Shown here: piece after piece, positions 11,062-22,700 of the stretch
How positions within the stretch are numbered: the first letter of the stretch is position 1
How the letters are laid out: the number at the start of each line of letters is the position of its first letter
NCBI GenBank assembly: GCA_963969365.1
Contig: OZ017756.1
Location: 2,480,001-2,544,000, forward strand
Direction of reading: 5' to 3'
Origin: Asterochloris sp. CNOR1
Taxonomy: Eukaryota > Chlorophyta > Trebouxiophyceae > Trebouxiales > Trebouxiaceae
DNA length: 64,000 bases
Notes under the pieces: generated by a model
Told to the model about the DNA's origin: nothing
The model's database searches: none
What the model saw: the letters and a program-made list of their open reading frames with translations, nothing else
Translations under genes and position numbers: made by a program

Positions 11062-13969
11062 CCTGAGAAGCAGTCAAAAGAATGACCCAGAGCGCCCTGT
11101 ATGCCTGCTGCACCCAGGCTGGCGTGCTGCGAGTTACGCTTGTCAGTGCCTCGCCAGGGTGTACTGCAACAGCCAGGACACGCCCCTCATCGCGAAGCCG
11201 CCGCCGCAGCTCTGCTGTCCACATCGTCTGAAGCGGCAGAACACAACGAGTCAGATTGGCAGAACATAGGAAGCTTGATAGCATGGCATACAAGTGATCT
11301 GCATGGTATGTCAAACGCTACCACCTATTCCTCTGCAGGCACTGCCGTCCCAGCATGGGCACATGGTCATGCTCATGAATGAAAGGCGTAAGGTAGCCTC
11401 TCATTGCCCACCAAATGCAGATGCGCCACACAATTCGAGGATGTCACAGTCCGTTCGGTTTCACGACCTGTGTGCACTGCAACAAGACATGTCTGATGCC
11501 TCCAGACCTGGGCCAGAAATGCGGGCAGGACAAGAATGCTGCCCACATGGAGGGCATCCCCTGCCCAGAAGTTGCTGCGCACTGAAGGAGGACCCTCAAG
11601 CCATGTCAAAACTCCCGCTGTCCCAGGCATGGCCTGCCCCCAACGGACCTAGGGAGTGCAGCTAAGCCCCTGGCTGGGCAGAGGGCCCCTGGCGAGGCAG
11701 GCAGGTACCCTGATGAGGGACAGGCAGGCTGCCCCCAGCCTAACATGAGGGGTGCTGGAGGGAGGGCAGACCTGTGCCAGCTTGGCTCTGCAGTAGGCTT
11801 TGAAGGCGCTGAAGCCGCCGGGGTCCTGCGGGTTGCTAGGGTCCAGCCGCCCTAGGGTGTGCAGCTTGGAGGAGACGTTGACGATGCGCGCTGGCCTCTC
11901 CTGCAGGGTGGCCACACTGGGAACACCTCATTATGGAAAAAAGGTGCAGGTGTACGGTGCCCCTCATGCACCGCCGCGCAGTGGCCACAGCAGGCAGCAG
12001 GCGGAGCAGGGCCGATGTGGACTGGCTGCCAGCGTGCTGCTCCATGATGAGCAGTAGGTGCCCCATGACTGCCAGGGATGCACAAGAGCTGGCACAGATC
12101 AGGGACGGCAGCAGCTACAGCTGGCACTGATGGGGAATTTGGGACCATAGTCACAGCAGAGGGCACGAAGAGGACAGAGGCACAGATGGGAGCAGGGACA
12201 GATGTCTGCATGGCCTGCAAGGCGTGCTGTGAGAGACAGGTGATGGAGTCTCTCCCATGTCTGCTATCAGGAGATGGCCCTTCAGAGCTCAGGCAGCACA
12301 GCAGGTGGGGCACCTCCCTTAGGAGGTGCCATGATGCGAGAGGCTGTACCTGAGTGCCTGCTGCCCGCATGGAAGGGAGCAGGAGCAGTGTGAGGAGCCA
12401 CTGCCCCAGGTAGTTGGTCGCCATGTGCAGCTCCACTCCATCAGGGCTCAGCGCTCGGCCAGCTGCACAGGGCACCATGCTTTGCAGTCGGTGCCAGCGT
12501 GTGTCGCCAATAAGACACCAATGTGCAGAGCCATCACATATGCAGGCAGGCTGTGCGTGACAGAAGCTGATCACTTGGCATGTCTTCCAGTAAGTACAGA
12601 GGCAGCAAGCTGCCTTGCCATGGTCTGCCCCCTCTTAGGCCTCTGTGGTGTAATCACGATGGCCATGCAAAGAGCTCAACATAATAACCCAGCTCTGATG
12701 TTACAGAGCCTCGCAGGGATGATGCTACCATGCAGCCTGACACAGAAGCAAACCTCTCTACAGCCAGAGCCCAGCGCCGGTGACTAGGACTTGCAGCGTC
12801 ATGCTGCGCCTGACGGACGCGGCAGGCACAACCACAGCCTCAGACAAAGCCCACCACCCACAGCCCCAAACTCAAGTGTTGTAAATCAGCACGTGGAGGG
12901 ACATTCAACTCTTGGCATGCCTTGGTTCACCACAGGGCTGTTCAAAGTCTGGGCTGCCCTGAACACGTATCATCTTACATACCCACAGCCCTGAAGCGTG
13001 TGACCAGCACATGCAGCGGGCGTGCCATGCCAGCCCTGTGCTCAAGCTCCAGACTGCGAGACATGGGACTCACCTCCAACGCCCCACATGCCTGCATTGT
13101 TCACCAGCACATGCAGGGGCCGGCCACGCTTGCGCCACCCCTCTGCAAAGCTGCGCACAGACTCCAGGGAGGCCAGGTCCAGTTCCAGCACCTCGGTGAA
13201 GGGCTGTGTCACCCCGTGCTGCCTGGCATCAGCATCCAGCTCAGCCTTCAGCTTGTTGCCTCGCTCCAGGCTGCGGCAGGCCAGGAACACTGCAGCAGGG
13301 AATCCTGGGGTCTGGAACTTTGCAGAGCAAGGTGCTGGCTCAGTGATCTGCAATGATGTGCAGAGCTGCGCAGAGCCCCAAGACTTCAGCGGGCTGACGA
13401 AAATGGAGGTGCTTCCCCCAGGCACAGCCCAGGCTGCCACCCGCCGGGAGCAGTAAAGCAGGTGATGCTGAAGACCAGGCAGGTCTTGATAACTGGCCAG
13501 TCGTGCACAGCCTGGTGTGCGTTGGCAGGCTGCATGTCAAAGCCAAGGGACGACTCTCGCAAGAGCGGTGTCAGGTCACCTTCAGCCTGCCGCCGGACAA
13601 GGGCAGCAGCTGTCTCCCGCCCAATGCCACTGCACCAGAGCCATAAGCATAAATGTCAGCAGATGGGTTGCTGTGCAGCAGAGGTAAGGATTGATAGATG
13701 AGCAGAATCAGGTCAGTATAAGCACTGCTGCTGCTGAAGGCCCCACCTTGTTGGACCAGTGACAATGCAGACCAGCCCCTTGGCTGAACCACCAATCTGG
13801 TCTAACTGGGGGAGGTTCCACATCCACAGCTTCTGCAGGCACATAGACAGAAGGGTGCATTTTGCCTGGGCGCTGCAGCCAGATGATTGCCATGGAGTGC
13901 AGCTCTCACCTGAGTGATCACCTCAAATGCCACACCAATCAACCCAGGAACCTGCCAAAGATCTATCAT
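11062..13969 (-). CDS. Short-chain dehydrogenase/reductase (retinol dehydrogenase / WWOX type)
   Basis: NAD(P)-dependent oxidoreductase of the classical SDR superfamily. Seven firm exons, 13969-13910, 13832-13747, 13629-13580, 13289-13074, 12453-12350, 11900-11772 and 11227-11062, join in phase (~270 residues) from MIDLWQVPGL. Motifs: cofactor loop TGPTSGIG (TGxxxGxG, split by an intron inside the loop), VFLACRS, the Asp region LELDLASLESV, LVNNAGM, then DGVELHMATNYLGQWLLT, VNVSS with the catalytic Ser, and YCRAK, the catalytic YxxxK. The order and the D(G)VELH.A.NYLG block match RDH11/WWOX/DHRSX-like enzymes. The substrate cannot be predicted. A second ATG at 14023 in the same frame would extend the N terminus. 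The C-terminal exon(s) lie below 11062 and are unresolved. Confidence 0.85.
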
Positions 13970-14119
13970 TCTGACAGGCCACCTTGATGAAGAGAGCAAA
14001 ATACTTTGCTTTCTTGTCAACAAACCATTTTATGAAGAAGAATGTTTGTCTTTTCTTTGGTCTGCCACTTCGACGCATACACTGTTTGGTCTGCAGTCTT
14101 GTGAATTGCGCCGCCCCCA
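13970..14119. promoter_or_regulatory. Bidirectional promoter of SDR and SR-factor genes
   Basis: The divergent ATGs at 13969 (-) and 14120 (+) are 150 bp apart. This stretch is more AT-rich than its surroundings. It holds no convincing TATA box. If the SDR start is the upstream ATG at 14023, the spacer shrinks to about 96 bp. Confidence 0.5.
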
Positions 14120-17100
14120 ATGTATCACGGACGAGGTGAGCATGCTGCCTTTGTGAGCTTTTAGCCAGGCTGCTTGCCAGGGTCAGGAGGCCTGCATGCT
14201 GTCATGCAGCCGGCGTCAAGGGCCTGCAAAGAGAACTTCATACAGAATTGCTGCCACGCAGGTTCCGGCCCTGCAGGCGCTGCCATCTTTGTTGGCAACC
14301 TGCCAAACGACATCAGGGAGCGTGAGGTAGAAGATCTGTTCATCAAGGTGAGATGATACACTGTCAGCCAGCTGGGGGGCTCCATCAGCGCGGTGATGTG
14401 CTCTGTCACACTGCTCTGATGGGGCAGCTCTGGCCTCTGCATGTTCTGAGCATGCGTGTCCCCTGATCAGCTGGCTGTCCAAAGCCTGAGCGCAGCGGTG
14501 TCATGTGTGCCTGCAGTATGGCCGCGTACGCTCCATTGACTTGAAGACGCCGCCCCGCCCCCCAGCCTTCGCATTCGTGGAGTTTGACGACCCCAGGTAG
14601 ACTTGGAGGCGCTGCTGGGCATGCATGTGGTCTCCCCGCAGCTGCAGGTCTCGCCAGGCAGTACTGCGGGCGGGACCTGCCGGGGCCTCGGGAGAGCTGC
14701 CAGCGTGCATGGGCGTGCATAGGATCAGCTGCTCTGGAGCTAGCAGGGAGCTCGAGTACAGAGCAATGGCACAGGCGTACAACCGTGCTGCAAGCGGTCC
14801 CAGGACGCCCCAGCTGCCACTTCAGCCTTTCCCCCTGCAGCGACACAGGGCACCCTGTTCCCTGCTGTGACTGACGGAGCTTGCTGCCAGAGGCTCCTGC
14901 TGCTGGATCGCTGCGAGTGTTGCGTGGCGGGCACCTGCTTTGGACAATTGGACCGTGGTGGACTGGACTGGTGCGGAACTGGTGCTGCGTGGCTGGCGCG
15001 GCCAGGTGTGAAGGCGGCGCATCACGCTGCGCGGCAGACAGGCTTGCCCCCATGCAAGCTCATGTCACCTGCGCTGCGATGTACAGGTTGTCACCTCCCA
15101 ACTCTGCTGTCTGCTGGGCCACCATCACAATGCTGCATGTGTGACCACAACAGTTTCTGCCTCACTTTGGCCCTACCTTAGAACCACCTCCCATGCTCAC
15201 AAGCACTGCACCCTCAGATGTGCTGTTTGAGACCCTGCTCAGTGTCATGGTGAGCAGCTGACGGCCTGCTGCAGGGACGCCCAGGACGCAGTGCGGGGCC
15301 GCGATGGCTATGACTTCTTCGGCAACCGCATCCGGGTGGAGCTCTCGCAAAAGTCCCGCGACCCGATGCGGGGCGGGGGCGGCCCTCCTCCGCCGCCCCA
15401 GACCTTCCGTGGCCGCGGCACAGGCTTCCGCGCGCTGGTCAAGGGCCTGCCCATCAGCTGCTCGTGGCAGGACCTGAAGGTGGGCTGGGCCTGTGCCGCT
15501 GCGCTCTGCTTGTGGTGCCTGTCTGGTGAGGCCCTGCCCATCAGCGGCTCATTGCAGGACCTGAAGGTGGGCTGCGCCTTCCTGGCTACATCCTGATCCC
15601 AGGTGTATGTTTGTGTTGTGATGTTGCTGTGGCGCTATCTAATAGGAGCCAAGGTGTTCTGGCTGAGATGCTTGAATGGCCATCAATGCAGCCACCTGGT
15701 TTGGCTGCTGCACCACATGTGCAGCTGTTGGACAGACCTGCAGATAGGCTGTGCCTCTGTATGGGCGGATTTCAAGTTTGCATATCAGGATCATCTGCCA
15801 GCTGAGCCGACCGCAGCATCAAAATTGGCAGGGACATCACCCCTGCGCATGCACATCTTGCATGTTGACTTCCCATCTGTACTGAGTCCCACCCACCTGG
15901 GTTAGCAAAGCTGCAACAAGGATGCAACATCAAGAGCCCCATGCTTGGTCCCAGCGCCAAGAGCCTGCCCCCTGTGTGCCTGCAGGACCACTTCCGCCAG
16001 GTGGTCAAACCGTCCTACACCAACGTGTTCCGGGAGCGCAATGGCGTGCTGGGGGTGGTGGAGTTTGACACCCGCGAGGACCTGGACCGCGCCATCAGGT
16101 GAGGGCTCAAGCTGTTGTCAATGAACCAGGGCTGCTCTACTAGTGCCCCATGGAGTCCTCGACAGTAGCCTCCCAAGGCGCTGCTTGTTGCGCTGGGCAG
16201 CGCCATCCTTGCCAGTCCCCTGCACAAGGCCCTGCCTGCGTCCTCTGCTGCCATGGTGGCCGCTCTAACAGTGCTTCAGTATGCATCACACCTGCACCCT
16301 GTAGGAAGCTGGACGACACCAAGTTTGAGAACCCCTTTGACTCAGCGTATGTGCGGGTGATTGACGACAGCGAGGACGGCGGCGGGCGGCGCCGCAGCAG
16401 GAGCCGTTCCCGCGGGAGGTCTGTCTCCAGGGGCAGGTCAGCAGTGGGGCCCACCTCAGCTGGGCTGCGGCTCAGCTGGGGTTGCTCTGTCAACCTCTTC
16501 TCCAGCTGCTGCTGTGCTGCCTGCTGGGCGCCTGCCCTGCTTGCAGTGCTACATGCACCGCAGGGGTGGCTTCCACAACAACCACCGCTGGGGCAGCAGT
16601 GAGAGGTTGGCACTCGAGTCTGCTTCAAGAGCAGACTGGCTGTTGTGAATGGTCGCTGTGAAACTGCTGCACAGGAACTTTCCCAACACGATGTATGTCT
16701 CCATGGGCAGGTGAGCAAAATGGAAAGTCTGCTCTGCATGAGCGCCTGCGCTTCTGGGGCCATGTGTCACTTTCAGAGCTGGCTCTCTCCCGCCCAGGGG
16801 TGGTTGTCAGATGCAAGTCAGCAGCACAGGGGCAGTGGTAGTCTGCTTGTGTGAAAAGCAAGTCAGCAGCAAAGTGGCAAGGCAGTAGACTAGAGCATGT
16901 CTAGGCAAGCATGGCATAGCACAGGGAGGCACTGGCAGTCTGCCAGCAGGGAGAGCAAGAGCAGGGTAGAGGGACACTGGCAGTCTGCTTGCCTAGAGAG
17001 CAAGTGAGCAGCAAAGAGGCATTGGCAGTGTTCCTTACTGGACTGCTGCCGAGCAGGCAGGTGTTGTCACTTATGAGCATGTCCTTTTGGTGGCAGGTGG

Positions 17101-17696
17101 GCAGCAGCCTGCCTGGCTTATGTCAGGTGCTGCATGAAGCAATGCCCTGCCTGAAAGGGTGCCCGTTTAGCCAGTGCACCTTTTTGCTACTCAGCCCCCT
17201 TGAGCAAGGTGGCACTGTGTAGCCTACTGTGCCTGAGCACAGCACAGCGCAACCAGGCTTCTAACCATGATTGCCAGCAGCATTCGTCTAGCAGTTTGGC
17301 ACCACGAAGCAGTAGCGGTGCTGCTTTGGTGTGCAGGTCCTACTCACGAAGCGCATCACCTCGCTCGCGCAGCAGGAGCCGCAGCAGGAGCGTGAGTAAA
17401 GCCAGGAGCCCTGCCAGGTGAGCAACACCTCAGCACTCTTGCCCTCAATGGCTTGAATGGTCCACAATAGTGGTGTGCTGCCTGCTCGAAAAGAGGTTGC
17501 AGCTTAATTGCAATGCCAATACTGCATTTTGTCTGCAGCAATAGTCGCTGAGCCGGCCGCCTCGTGTGTGAAGGACCACTGCTGCAGCGACCGTGTTTGT
17601 CGCTGAGTTTTACCTGTTACTCGCTACAGGTCTGCTAGCAGGAGCCCTGTGAGGAGTGCAAGCAGGAGTCCTAGCAGGAGCCCTGCACGCAGCTGA
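14120..17696 (+). CDS. SR splicing factor, SRSF1 (ASF/SF2)-like
   Basis: Nuclear splicing regulator with two RRMs and an RS tail. Eight exons, 14120-14135, 14262-14347, 14517-14596, 15275-15479, 15986-16098, 16305-16436, 17337-17417 and 17630-17696, give 259 residues from MYHGRGSGPAG. RRM1 shows RNP2 IFVGNL and RNP1 FAFVEF with [19 protein letters not shown] Gly/Pro hinge (GGGGPPPPP) follows. RRM2 carries SWQDLK before DHFRQ, the signature of the SRSF1-type pseudo-RRM, and GVVEF. The tail is an RS domain ([20 protein letters not shown], then [19 protein letters not shown]). The ATG is set by a 16-nt first exon whose phase fits. The RS domain is spread over the last three exons and the ~900-bp intron before exon 7 is a likely site of alternative splicing, as in plant SR30/SR34 (inference). 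Confidence 0.93.
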
Positions 17697-17859
17697 GCCT
17701 CGTCCCAGGTTACAGAAAAGAATTCAACTTGCCTGTGCATGCATGATGAGACACTACCTCTCAAAAAGTGGTGGTTGCCAGCAGGAATGGTGGCTAGTAC
17801 AAAAGCGGGGTGAGCACCGCATACATTCTGTCGTCTTTGCATCTGTTATACTTGCAATG

Positions 17860-17864
17860 TGTAA
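17860..17864 (+). terminator. TGTAA poly(A) signal of the SR gene
   Basis: TGTAA 164 bases after the SR-factor stop; it faces the minus-strand TGTAA of the bZIP gene 33 bp away in this convergent junction. Confidence 0.5.
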
Positions 17865-17896
17865 AGACTTTGTAGATACCATTGGGAGGCACCGGC

Positions 17897-17901
17897 TTAC
17901 A
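17897..17901 (-). terminator. TGTAA poly(A) signal of the bZIP gene
   Basis: ttaca on the plus strand reads TGTAA on the minus strand, about 83 bases after the bZIP stop codon. Confidence 0.5.
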
Positions 17902-17983
17902 ACAAGACCATCTAGTATAGTGACCTGACAAAGACTATGGGCTGGTCTGCACTCAGCGGCAGGACCTGTCAGGAGCTGTGAAG

Positions 17984-19622
17984 TCACTGCAGATATGCAG
18001 GCTGGCTTCGTGAGCCCACCTGGCTAGACTGCTGCTGCTGCTGAAGGCGGACAATGTCCTGGGCCAGGACATTGTTGACAGCATCTTTATACTGCACCTC
18101 CTCCATGAGAGCCCCGAGTTGCTCATGCAGCTCTGCATTCTTTGTTGTCAGGCCTGCGGGCACATGTGGTCTCTGGCAGCTTGCACTTGGCCACAGCCTG
18201 ATGTGTGCGGAAGCTGACACAGCTCTCACCAGCCTCCTTGGTGCGGGCACTTCTCACTTGAGGGATCAGATGCTGCACCTCAGCCTGCAGGCAGCAACAC
18301 AAGCTGACCATCTGAGAGCTCCCCACCATTTGGCACTTCCGTCATTGGCACATATGTCACACAGTGGCCATCTCACTTGTCCTGTAGACTGAACACACTT
18401 CACTTCTAGCACTGCATGAGCACACAGCGGCACAGCCCATTGCAGCACAGTGCAGGCCAACCTGCAGCTTCTGCAGGCTGCCCTCAAGGTCACTAATGTG
18501 CTGCAGCTTCCGCATGCGGGACCGCTGCGCTGCCTGCCTGTTGGCCATGACCCGGCGGGGCTTCCCTTGGGTTGCACCTGCACTGTCATACTGTTGCTTG
18601 TGAACCCCTGCTGGCACTGACAGGCCACAATGACAGAGGGGAACAGCTTCATGCTGATGACACTGTGACGTGCACAGCATGAAGCTCAGCAGCCTGAATA
18701 TTCTGTGGTATTGGGAGTGGGCCTCCTCAAGAGGAGGCACAAGAGGAGAACACTGCCAGAGTCTGGTGCAGGGCATTCCACACTAACACGCAGTGCTGGA
18801 AGCAAGCAATGGGTGGGAAGCAGCCATCGCAGCTTGAGGAGTCATACTGCCTGAGGACACCCACCAATAAGCAACAGCAGGACCAGGCTTGTAAAGCCAG
18901 CTCACCATTTCCATCATCAGACGAGCTGCCATCATCCCCTTTGCTGCTGCTGTCGCTGGCGTCCCCAAAGTCAGGCGCCTGCAGAAGAGCAATGGCGGCT
19001 GCTTGGGCATCAGGCAGGCTTGCAGATGAGGTTACGTCAGCAAAGTTTCACTTAGGCCTCTGAGCCTGATCAAAACGGCATGCGTGTCCTGCTTTGCTAG
19101 CACACTGCCAAGCGCCCGGGCAGGCCACCTTGGCTTGTCAGCTCACATTGAAGCAAAGCACCTCTGCTCACCACCAAAATGCACATAGCCATCTGCGCCG
19201 CTCAACAAAATCAGTGCCCCGTCTCACCTCTTGCTTGATGACTGGCACCCGCCCCTTGCTGCTCTTGCCACGGCCAGCCCTGTTGAGACCCTGGTCGTCC
19301 TTCAATCTGTGGGATGGGCGCCGTAGCCTGCCCTGCCTTTTCACCTCCTCACTCGGCTCCAACTTCACCTCTCCAGGTTGCGCTGCCAGATCCAGGCTCT
19401 GCCACTGCGTGTCACACAGCTGCTGCTGCTGAGCATGGTGCTCCAGAGGCCTACAGATCAGAGCGACTGAGTCAAGAGCGAGGAGAAGGTGCGCCTAGAG
19501 ATACATGAGTGCGATCCAGAGCCTGCAGACTGTCCTAGACCAGCTGCTGCTCAGGACACTTGCCTGCTGTCATGGAAGTCGAGCAGCCTGTCGAAGGGGT
19601 CGGAGCTTGACCTGCGATGCAT
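17984..19622 (-). CDS. bZIP transcription factor (plant group I / RF2a-VIP1-like)
   Basis: DNA-binding regulator with basic region RVMANRQAAQRSRMRKL (N-x7-R) and a leucine zipper. Exons 19622-19564, 19450-19228, 18978-18906, 18607-18462, 18284-18230 and 18153-17984 join in phase to about 230 residues. Heptad positions run L (ISDLEG), L, L, A, L, L, L through LQKLQAEVQHLIPQ and GLTTKNAELHEQLGALMEE, so the 18-residue exon 5 is needed to keep the zipper in register. The N terminus MHRRSSSDPFDRLLDF is Ser-rich like group I factors. An acidic stretch (SDSSSKGDDGSSSDDG) precedes the basic region. Two psi-K-x-E motifs, VKLE and IKQE, are potential SUMO sites. Exon 1 ends at a GC donor (AG|GCAAGT). 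Reading on past 18020 without splicing reaches the same TGA. Group assignment is moderate. Confidence 0.88.
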
Positions 19623-19747
19623 GTTGCTGGGCTCCCATGTATTCTTCTCGGTAGAATTTTCTGTGTCTGTTTAGGTCACACTTTCACAGGCCATGTGACG
19701 CCCCGTAACCTAAGCCTAAAGTCAAACGGTTGTGCATTCTTTCTGCC
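19623..19747. promoter_or_regulatory. Likely bidirectional promoter of bZIP and HEATR6-like genes
   Basis: Divergent spacer of about 125 bp between the bZIP ATG and the first plus-strand ATG in good context (19748). The plus-strand start is uncertain, so the right border may move by ~100 bp. Confidence 0.4.
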
Positions 19748-22700
19748 ATGGCGATCGAAGCCTGTCCGCCATGGAGTGTCATGAGGTATGACGCAGGCTT
19801 GTAGCTGCTGTGAGGGTAAGCACTGTCAGATTGCAAGCAACAGGCTTGATCCCTCCACTTTTGCAGCAAACCTTGCAACGCTGCAGGATGCATCTTGCAC
19901 AGACCAGCACAAGCTGTCAGAGGCATTCCAGATGCTAGCAGGCACTGCATGGCAGGCATGGCAGGCCAGCGCGGGCAAATTAATGCAGACGTGATGCAGT
20001 TGGCAGCAGCTGCAGACACTGCAGGCAGTGCCAGTGCTGTGCACAGCTTCAGCAGCTTGCTGAGCCAACTGATTGCCAGCAGCCAGGTGAGGGCAGATTG
20101 TGCAGACCTGCTGCAGCTTGCAGGGCGACTGCTTGTGAAAGACTGATGGGACACACTTGCCGTGCAGGTCTCTTTGCTGGGCAAGGACGCAGCACAGCTG
20201 TGCCGCCAGCTCCTAAATTGGTTGTCACAGCCAGGCCTTGATGAGCAGACCCAGGCTGCAGTCCTCAAAGCTGTTTCAGACATGATAGGGGACAACGCCA
20301 CCAAGGTCAGCAGTCAATGGCTGTTACAGTGCCAGTCGCATCAGCTGTGACAACATCTGACCTTCCCAACTGATTGCGTAAATTCTCTCATGGTTCCCCG
20401 TTCCTGATCATGAGATGAGCCTTTTCTGCATGCTGCTGTGTGGCAACTGGGATGAGCTGCGCTGTTACCTCTGTTGCAGCCCTCTTGACAATGGCAGCCA
20501 TCACAGCTTGCAGCTGTGTTTTTATTCCCAGCATGGCTCCCACCAGCTTTTTAGCATAGCTATTGACGTTTGACAGTCTGCTCTGCAGCTGCCCCACACA
20601 GAGCAGCAGGCGGTTGTGGAGGCTTTGGCAACCTGGTGCAGCACTATTGCAGCACGACCTGGGGCAGAGCTATGTTGGGACGTGCAGAGGGACGTGCTGC
20701 AGGCAAGCTGGTTCCCCGATCGCTGTCCGCTGATGGCATGGCAGCAGCAAATTGTTGCGCAATCCCCGCATCAGCCACATCCAGACAGCCTCCTGACAGG
20801 TGCTTGCAAGCTGCCTGCTGATAGGGTCAATGCTTGTGGAGATGCAGCATTTAGGTCTTGCCCCTGCCTGCCGTGCAGATTGTGCCATTCAGCTCTGCTG
20901 CAGTGCCTGCTGCAGGCATTGGCAAGCTTGTGCATCAAAGCCGCCAACCAGGGCAGCCTGGTATGCACTGCACCAATCTCAAAGGCTATGGTCTAGCATT
21001 GCAGTGCTCCCTCAGCTGCTGCAAAATTAGTGTAGCAACATACATCGGCAGGGTCCATGCGGCCCAATTGCTGGGTGGTACGAAAAGTTGCCTGACTGTG
21101 CGCATGTTCACTTGCTTAAAGCAGGCGCTGGCGGGCTTGTGCAGCAAAAGCACTGACAAGGCCCCTCTATCCAGCCCGAAGAGACACACCCCACAACCCT
21201 CACGGGCTGTTTCATGCGCAATGATCCTCCTCAGCCTGCTGTAGGCGCTGGGTGCAATTCGCAGCCGCGAGGCAAACAGACTGCCTCAGGACGTCCTGCT
21301 GCACCCTTGCTGGCTGTTCTGTGCAATGAGGCCGTCCCGTGCCTGCTGCAGGCACTGGCAGGGGTCTGCAGCAAAGGTTTTCACAAGAACCCTCTCGCCA
21401 GCCTGCACCACACTGTGCAAGCCTTGCTGAGACTTTTCCAATGCCTGCTGCAGGCGCTGGCGGTGTGCTGCAGCAAGAGCCCCGACAGGCCCCCTCTGGT
21501 CACCCTGCAGCACATTGCGCAGGCCTCTATGGCAGTGCTGGAGGCTGCGCTGTCAGGCCCTGCTCCCATCGAGTCCCGGCCAGCAAGCCAGCTGTATGCA
21601 GCAGCACTGCGTGCCCTGCTGGCGGGTCTCTCTGAGGCCAAAGGCCAGCCAGGGGTGGGCCTGCTGTCTCTTCTGGGCTGCCTGCAGAAGCTGCTGACTT
21701 TCTGTGCCAGACCGGCAGCCACCAGCAGCGCACCCCTGCAGCGGAGCCCTGTCAACAGTGGGGGGCTGGTGGCAGGCTCCTGGGTGGCAAGGCAGGTACC
21801 CTCCAGGTGAGTGAGCTTTTTTTGTGATGTCACATCTGGAAGGCAGGGCGGTGTTGGTTTGATTTGTCACCTGAGGCCTGCGCTTTTGGATGAAAAGCTG
21901 CAAGTCAGGAGGTTGTTGGATCCTTTTGCCTTGCTGAAGGGCATATATCAGTTTCAGAGAGCAGGGTGTGACATCTGTCTGACTGGTGGCGCCAGGGCAG
22001 CGCATTCGATGAGATGTTTGAGTTTGCTTGCCTCAGACAGAAGAGTCAGCCCCTGCAGCGCAATGTGCATCGCTCAGAATTCCTGCAGCGGGGCGCAGGC
22101 TGTGTTGGCATCCGGTGTCCTGGAAGATGTCCACCTGCTTGCCATGGACATTCTTATTCCACCATGTAGGTCCTGCAGCCCTCAGCAGAAGGCAAGGTAC
22201 CAGCCCCCACACCTGCGGCGCCAGTCCAGCAGCAGCTCAGGTGCAGTCCCCCCCTGCTGGCCATGTGCTCTATCAGACTGTCATCCCACTCAGGGTGCTG
22301 TCAAACAGCTGTCAGAAGGCCCTGGTATACGCACGACTGCAACCCAGACTGGCTGCCAACGCAACTGCACTGATCCGCAGCCGGACTTGACTTGGTGCCC
22401 AGACTGGCCATGCATTCTGCTTTTGCATCACCTTTGCACCCATGCGGCCTCCTGTGCACAGCTTTCTTGCAGGCTAAGCTGCTTCTGGAGGGGGCCAGGA
22501 GCGCCACGACTGGCGCACAACACTACTGCTTTGGGGCCTCCTGAGCTGCCTTGACAGCTTGGGCCCTGTTCCCTGCAGGGTGGTCTGACAGCTCTGACAC
22601 AGAGTCGCAGGCATCAAACAGCGATGCTGGCAGCGACTCTGACGGCAGCATCTGGAGCCGGGTGGGTGCAGCTGGTACCCGGGATAGACTGGGGTCCAGC

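Noticed and set aside
15601-15905. Open frame in the SR-factor intron as an extra exon
   Set aside because: RRM2 joins perfectly from SWQDLK to DHFRQ across this intron; the frame has no RNA-binding features.
21811-22554. 247-residue plus-strand frame
   Set aside because: Lies between firm HEATR6-like exons and has no HEAT-like pattern; taken as mostly intron.
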